The notes beneath the pieces were generated by a model. The model saw only the letters and a list, made by a program, of their open reading frames with translations, had not been told where the DNA came from and made no database searches. From Gammaproteobacteria bacterium (GTDB taxonomy: Bacteria > Pseudomonadota > Gammaproteobacteria > Thiohalomonadales > Thiohalomonadaceae), in the NCBI GenBank assembly GCA_026193675.1, contig JAPHSO010000044.1:1-9549 (forward strand): DNA of 9,549 nucleotides, read 5' to 3'. Of this stretch, positions 6,553-9,549 are shown piece by piece. A program made the translations under genes and the position numbers. The number at the start of each line of letters is the position of its first letter. Position 1 is the stretch's first letter.

Positions 6553-6915
6553 CTACTTCTCTTCTACTACAGGTGCTGCACTTTCAACAGGCAGCACAGG
6601 CAGATCTTCTGCAACCGGCTTCTGCTCAGCCATAACTGGCGCAGGAGTATCAATAACCATTTCTGTAACGCTCTTGGTTGAGACAACCTGCCCAGAGAAG
6701 TAGGCTAGAGCGAGACTGGTTAAAAAGAAGGTGGTCGCAAGGACAGCAGTGCTACGAGTAATAAAAGAACCCGCGCCCTGACTACCAAATACTGTACCTG
6801 AGGCGCCAGCACCGAAGGCAGCGCCCATATCTGCGCCCTTACCCTGCTGGATGAGGATTAGTCCAACCAGACCGGCAGCAGCCAGGAGGTGGACAATAAG
6901 GACAACTTCTTGCAT
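6553..6915 (-). CDS. secG: Protein-export membrane protein SecG
   Basis: Small inner-membrane subunit of the SecYEG translocon; it assists SecA-driven protein export. The 120 residues show the family layout: TM1 at about 3–22, a glycine-rich cytoplasmic loop with QQGKGADMGAAFG (23–35) and GTVFGSQG (40–47), and TM2 at about 55–74. A variable tail of about 45 residues rich in Pro, Val, Ala and Glu follows; such tails vary among proteobacteria and are not essential to the fold. The ATG lies 7 bp after tpiA, and its likely ribosome site (AGGG) overlaps the tpiA stop region, which suggests translational coupling. It should be transcribed with tpiA from the promoter at 7732–7760. Confidence 0.97.
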   Translation of the reverse strand: MQEVVLIVHLLAAAGLVGLILIQQGKGADMGAAFGAGASGTVFGSQGAGSFITRSTAVLATTFFLTSLALAYFSGQVVSTKSVTEMVIDTPAPVMAEQKPVAEDLPVLPVESAAPVVEEK

Positions 6916-6922
6916 TTGATTT

Positions 6923-7675
6923 TTACCCTGCAGCTCTGGCGATAGTGAGGAAGTCTTCAGCCTTTAGCGAAGCACCACCAATCAGGCCGCCATCGATATC
7001 ATCTTTAGCCAGCAGCTCTGCCGCATTGGCTGCATTCATGCTACCACCATAGAGAACACGTGTTTTTGCGGCAACATCGGCGCTCTGCTCAGCAAGACGA
7101 CCACGAATAAAGGCGTGTACATCCTGAGCCTGCTCAGGAGAAGCGGTCTTACCGGTGCCGATGGCCCATACAGGCTCATAGGCGATAACTGCATCAGCCA
7201 GCGCATCGATACCTTCAGCCTCAATTACTGCATCAATCTGACGAGCGACAACAGTCTCGGTTACACCTGACTCACGCTCTTCAAGGGTCTCACCCACACA
7301 AAGGATAGGAACCATGCCCGCAGCACGAACAGCAGCAAATTTCTTGGCAACCAGTGCATCATCTTCACCATAAATGGCACGACGCTCTGAATGGCCGATA
7401 ATGACGTACTGGCAACCGAAATCGTTCAGCATCGAACCGGAAATCTCGCCGGTAAATGCGCCTGAAGTCTGCTCACTCATGTTTTGAGCACCAACAACGA
7501 CTGGAGAACCATCGAGTTGTGAAGAGACACCATCGATATAGATAGATGGTGCACAGACCAGGACCTCAGCAGAGTTCACATCACCTATACCCTGCTTGAT
7601 ACCATCAAGAAGTGCTTTGATGCTCTCTTTAGAGCCATTCATTTTCCAGTTTCCAGCTACGAGTGGACGACGCAT
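6923..7675 (-). CDS. tpiA: Triosephosphate isomerase
   Basis: Interconverts dihydroxyacetone phosphate and glyceraldehyde 3-phosphate in glycolysis, gluconeogenesis and the Calvin cycle; a cytoplasmic TIM-barrel dimer. At 250 residues it has the usual length, and all catalytic elements are present: N9 and K11 in GNWKMNG, the electrophile H95 in IIGHSERR, the general base E167 in YEPVWAIGTGK, the flexible loop 6 just after it, and the phosphate-binding YGGS at 209–212. The start ATG begins MRRPLVAGNWKMNG, as expected for the family. AGG about 11 nt upstream is a modest ribosome site. First gene of the tpiA–secG unit, with its own probable promoter and a hairpin in its leader. Confidence 0.98.
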   Translation of the reverse strand: MRRPLVAGNWKMNGSKESIKALLDGIKQGIGDVNSAEVLVCAPSIYIDGVSSQLDGSPVVVGAQNMSEQTSGAFTGEISGSMLNDFGCQYVIIGHSERRAIYGEDDALVAKKFAAVRAAGMVPILCVGETLEERESGVTETVVARQIDAVIEAEGIDALADAVIAYEPVWAIGTGKTASPEQAQDVHAFIRGRLAEQSADVAAKTRVLYGGSMNAANAAELLAKDDIDGGLIGGASLKAEDFLTIARAAG

Positions 7676-7701
7676 ATTTTTATAACCTAATTCCTAATTA
7701 T

Positions 7702-7715
7702 GGTCTCACAAGACC
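7702..7715 (-). other. Small hairpin in the tpiA 5' leader
   Basis: A GGTCT-TGTG-AGACC inverted repeat between the predicted promoter and the tpiA start. It could stabilise the mRNA 5' end or be a protein site. No riboswitch-like structure is recognisable around it. Confidence 0.4.
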
Positions 7716-7731
7716 TAAATTTGAGGCGCGA

Positions 7732-7760
7732 ATTCTACCGGCTCAATCCCCACAAATCAA
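7732..7760 (-). promoter_or_regulatory. Sigma-70-type promoter for tpiA–secG
   Basis: On the minus strand, –35 TTGATT (7760–7755) and –10 TAGAAT (7737–7732) are separated by exactly 17 bp. They match the consensus at 4/6 and 5/6 positions. Transcription would start near 7725, giving a leader of about 50 nt before the tpiA ATG. The promoter directly follows the probable glmM terminator. Confidence 0.75.
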
Positions 7761-7762
7761 TT

Positions 7763-7787
7763 AAAAAACAGCGACTAATGAGCTGTT
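7763..7787 (-). terminator. Probable intrinsic terminator overlapping the glmM stop codon
   Basis: On the minus strand, AACAGC (7787–7782) and GCTGTT (7772–7767) pair around a 9-nt loop that contains the glmM TAG stop. T runs continue to 7763, six in all. The stem is short, so termination may be partial, but the place between glmM and a fresh promoter supports it. Confidence 0.55.
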
Positions 7788-9109
7788 GCCGCTACACCAC
7801 GAACAACATCGGCCAATTGCTCAGCAATTGCGCCGATTTCAGAGGCCGATTCACCCTCAACCATCACCCGAACCAGCGGTTCAGTCCCCGACGGACGTAA
7901 CAGAATTCGACCACGATCACCCAACTCCTGTTCAGCTGCGCTAACTGCCGCAATGACAGAGGGGGATTCAACCAGCTTTTTACCATCAGCCACCTCAACA
8001 TTAATCATCGTTTGCGGATATTTGGTCATTCCCTGCTTCAATTCAGAGAGCGTTTTGCCCTCCTCAACCAGAATAGCGAGCACACTCAAGGCTGCGACAA
8101 CACCATCTCCCGTTGTACTCTTGTCCAGGCAGATCAGGTGGCCCGACGATTCGCCCCCCAGATTCCAACCCAGCTTCTGCATCCGCTCCATCACAAAACG
8201 GTCTCCAACGGCGGCGCGCTCAAAGCCGATTCCCAGATTTTTAAGCGCAACCTCCATCCCCAGGTTGGTCATTAATGTGCCAACAACCCCTTCTGGACGT
8301 TCACTTTCTCTACCTGCCGCCATGATAAACAGCAGCTCATCACCATCCACAATCTCGCCATTCTCATCCGCCATAATCAGGCGGTCACCATCACCATCTA
8401 GCGCAATACCCAGATCAGCGTTGTGGGCCAGTACCGCATCGGCCAACGACTGTGGCTTGGTTGAACCGCAATCTACATTGATATTTGTACCATTGGGCTC
8501 TACGCCGATAGCGACCACATCAGCCCCAAGTTCTGAGAAGACGTTAGGGGCGATATGGTAGGTGGCACCATTGGCGCAATCTACGACCAACTTCAGCCCT
8601 TTAAGATTAAGCTCCTCGGGAAAGGTCCCTTTACAGAACTCAATATAACGGCCTGCGGCATCATTAATACGCTTAACACGGCCCAGCTCAGGGGCGGTGG
8701 TCATCTCTTCATCAATGGCGGCCTCAATAGCCATTTCAAGATCATCTGGGAGCTTCATCCCTGCTGCTGAAAAAAACTTAATGCCATTATCGTGATAGGG
8801 GTTGTGAGAGGCGCTAATCACAATGCCTGCATCGGCATGGAAAGTACGTGTCAGATAGGCGACACCCGGTGTTGGCATCGGTCCCAGCAACTTCACATCT
8901 ACACCTGCTGCCGAGAGCCCCGCCTCCAACACCGACTCAAACATATAACCGGAGATACGGGTATCCTTGCCGATAAGAACGCTACCGTGTCCCGATTTTG
9001 ACAGAACCTTGCCGATCGCCCAGCCCAGTTTAAGGACAAACTCCGGTGTGATCGGGTATTGCCCTACCTTGCCGCGAATACCATCGGTACCAAAATATTT
9101 TCGCCCCAT
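7775..9109 (-). CDS. glmM: Phosphoglucosamine mutase
   Basis: Converts glucosamine 6-phosphate to glucosamine 1-phosphate, feeding UDP-GlcNAc for peptidoglycan and lipopolysaccharide. The 444 residues match the usual length (about 445). Seen: N-terminal GRKYFGTDGIRG; the active-site serine loop ISASHNP with S101; the metal-binding DGDGDR at 238–243; the sugar-specificity loop GGESSGH at 318–324; and the phosphate-binding RPSGTEP at 405–411. The ATG has a good AGAGGA ribosome site 5–6 nt upstream, lying against the folP stop, so folP–glmM are probably co-transcribed and translationally coupled. Activation needs phosphorylation of the active-site serine, known for the family. Confidence 0.98.
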   Translation of the reverse strand: MGRKYFGTDGIRGKVGQYPITPEFVLKLGWAIGKVLSKSGHGSVLIGKDTRISGYMFESVLEAGLSAAGVDVKLLGPMPTPGVAYLTRTFHADAGIVISASHNPYHDNGIKFFSAAGMKLPDDLEMAIEAAIDEEMTTAPELGRVKRINDAAGRYIEFCKGTFPEELNLKGLKLVVDCANGATYHIAPNVFSELGADVVAIGVEPNGTNINVDCGSTKPQSLADAVLAHNADLGIALDGDGDRLIMADENGEIVDGDELLFIMAAGRESERPEGVVGTLMTNLGMEVALKNLGIGFERAAVGDRFVMERMQKLGWNLGGESSGHLICLDKSTTGDGVVAALSVLAILVEEGKTLSELKQGMTKYPQTMINVEVADGKKLVESPSVIAAVSAAEQELGDRGRILLRPSGTEPLVRVMVEGESASEIGAIAEQLADVVRGVAATAH

Positions 9110-9117
9110 ACTTTCCT

Positions 9118-9549
9118 CTAATAACTTTTATAATCACGCGTTGCCGTTACGATAGCCACCGCATCGACAGTCTCTTTAACATCGTGAACTCGAATGATAC
9201 TAGCTCCCAGCCAGGAGGCCAGCGTGGCCGCAGCAAGGCTACCAGGCAGCCGCTCATCAACCTCTCGAGTTGTCACCTGACCAATCATCGATTTGCGTGA
9301 AATACCCACCAAAACTGGCACCTGCAGATCAGTAAAACGCTCAAGACGATTGAGTAGTTCCAGATTGTGCCTCAGCGTTTTACCGAAACCGAAACCTGGA
9401 TCGATCACAATACGTTCACGACTGATGCCGGCTCGCTCACACGCCTCGATTCGCTGTTGCAAAAAGCTGAAGAGATCCTCAACCACATCAATATAGCGGG
9501 GATTGTGTTGCATGGTGCGCGGCTCTCCCTGCATATGCATCAGACACAC
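9118..9549 (-). CDS. folP: Dihydropteroate synthase, C-terminal part (5' end outside window)
   Basis: Condenses 6-hydroxymethyl-dihydropterin diphosphate with p-aminobenzoate in folate synthesis; the target of sulfonamides. The frame is open to the window edge; 143 codons are visible, about half of the usual 275–285 residues. Conserved elements present: CLMHMQGEPRTMQ, the pterin-site DPGFGFGKT (visible residues 50–58), the GISRKSMIG loop, and the substrate-binding RVHDV near the end. The first visible codon is GTG, an internal valine rather than a start. It lies 8 bp before glmM, the usual gammaproteobacterial folP–glmM pair. Confidence 0.97.
   Translation of the reverse strand: MCLMHMQGEPRTMQHNPRYIDVVEDLFSFLQQRIEACERAGISRERIVIDPGFGFGKTLRHNLELLNRLERFTDLQVPVLVGISRKSMIGQVTTREVDERLPGSLAAATLASWLGASIIRVHDVKETVDAVAIVTATRDYKSY

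Noticed and set aside
7953..8561. Plus-strand 202-codon open frame opposite glmM
   Set aside because: Antisense shadow of glmM with a Ser/Pro-rich translation typical of such shadows and no ribosome site seen.

Overview
The window looks like a chromosomal segment of a gammaproteobacterium. The right half carries the block folP–glmM–tpiA–secG–tRNA-Leu(GAG), all on the minus strand, an order familiar from gammaproteobacteria. A hydrogenase-maturation gene (hypE) at the left edge implies that the organism makes a [NiFe] hydrogenase. The species cannot be named from this window alone.

Layout from left to right: (1) 1–552, plus strand, the C-terminal part of hypE, ending in the diagnostic PRIC tail. 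(2) 568–5921, minus strand, a tightly packed three-gene operon transcribed right to left: a TonB-dependent outer-membrane receptor, then a periplasmic binding protein of the ABC_sub_bind (TrpX-like, PF04392) type with no ABC permease or ATPase beside it, then a BarA/GacS-like hybrid sensor kinase with two receiver-like modules and no C-terminal Hpt domain. The genes abut or overlap (TAG-ATG and TAGTG junctions). (3) 5922–6283, a stretch with no convincing gene. It holds a 28-bp motif present twice and a 39-bp repeat present twice at a 50-bp period. The last repeat copy ends exactly where the poly-A/T tract of a terminator begins. (4) 6284–6413, tRNA-Leu(GAG) with its intrinsic terminator. (5) 6553–9549, secG, tpiA, glmM and the 3' part of folP. 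A probable intrinsic terminator at the glmM stop is followed directly by a good sigma-70-type promoter for tpiA–secG.

How the parts may work together: the housekeeping block supplies cell-wall amino sugar (GlmM), folate (FolP), glycolysis (TpiA) and protein export (SecG). The receptor/binding-protein/kinase operon is the least conventional part. Its parts cover outer membrane, periplasm and inner membrane, and they suggest a trans-envelope route in which a ligand imported by the receptor is captured by the binding protein and reported to the BarA-like kinase. That is inference. The individual family assignments rest on motifs seen directly in the sequence. By eye this operon is more AT-rich than the glmM side; I did not count it.
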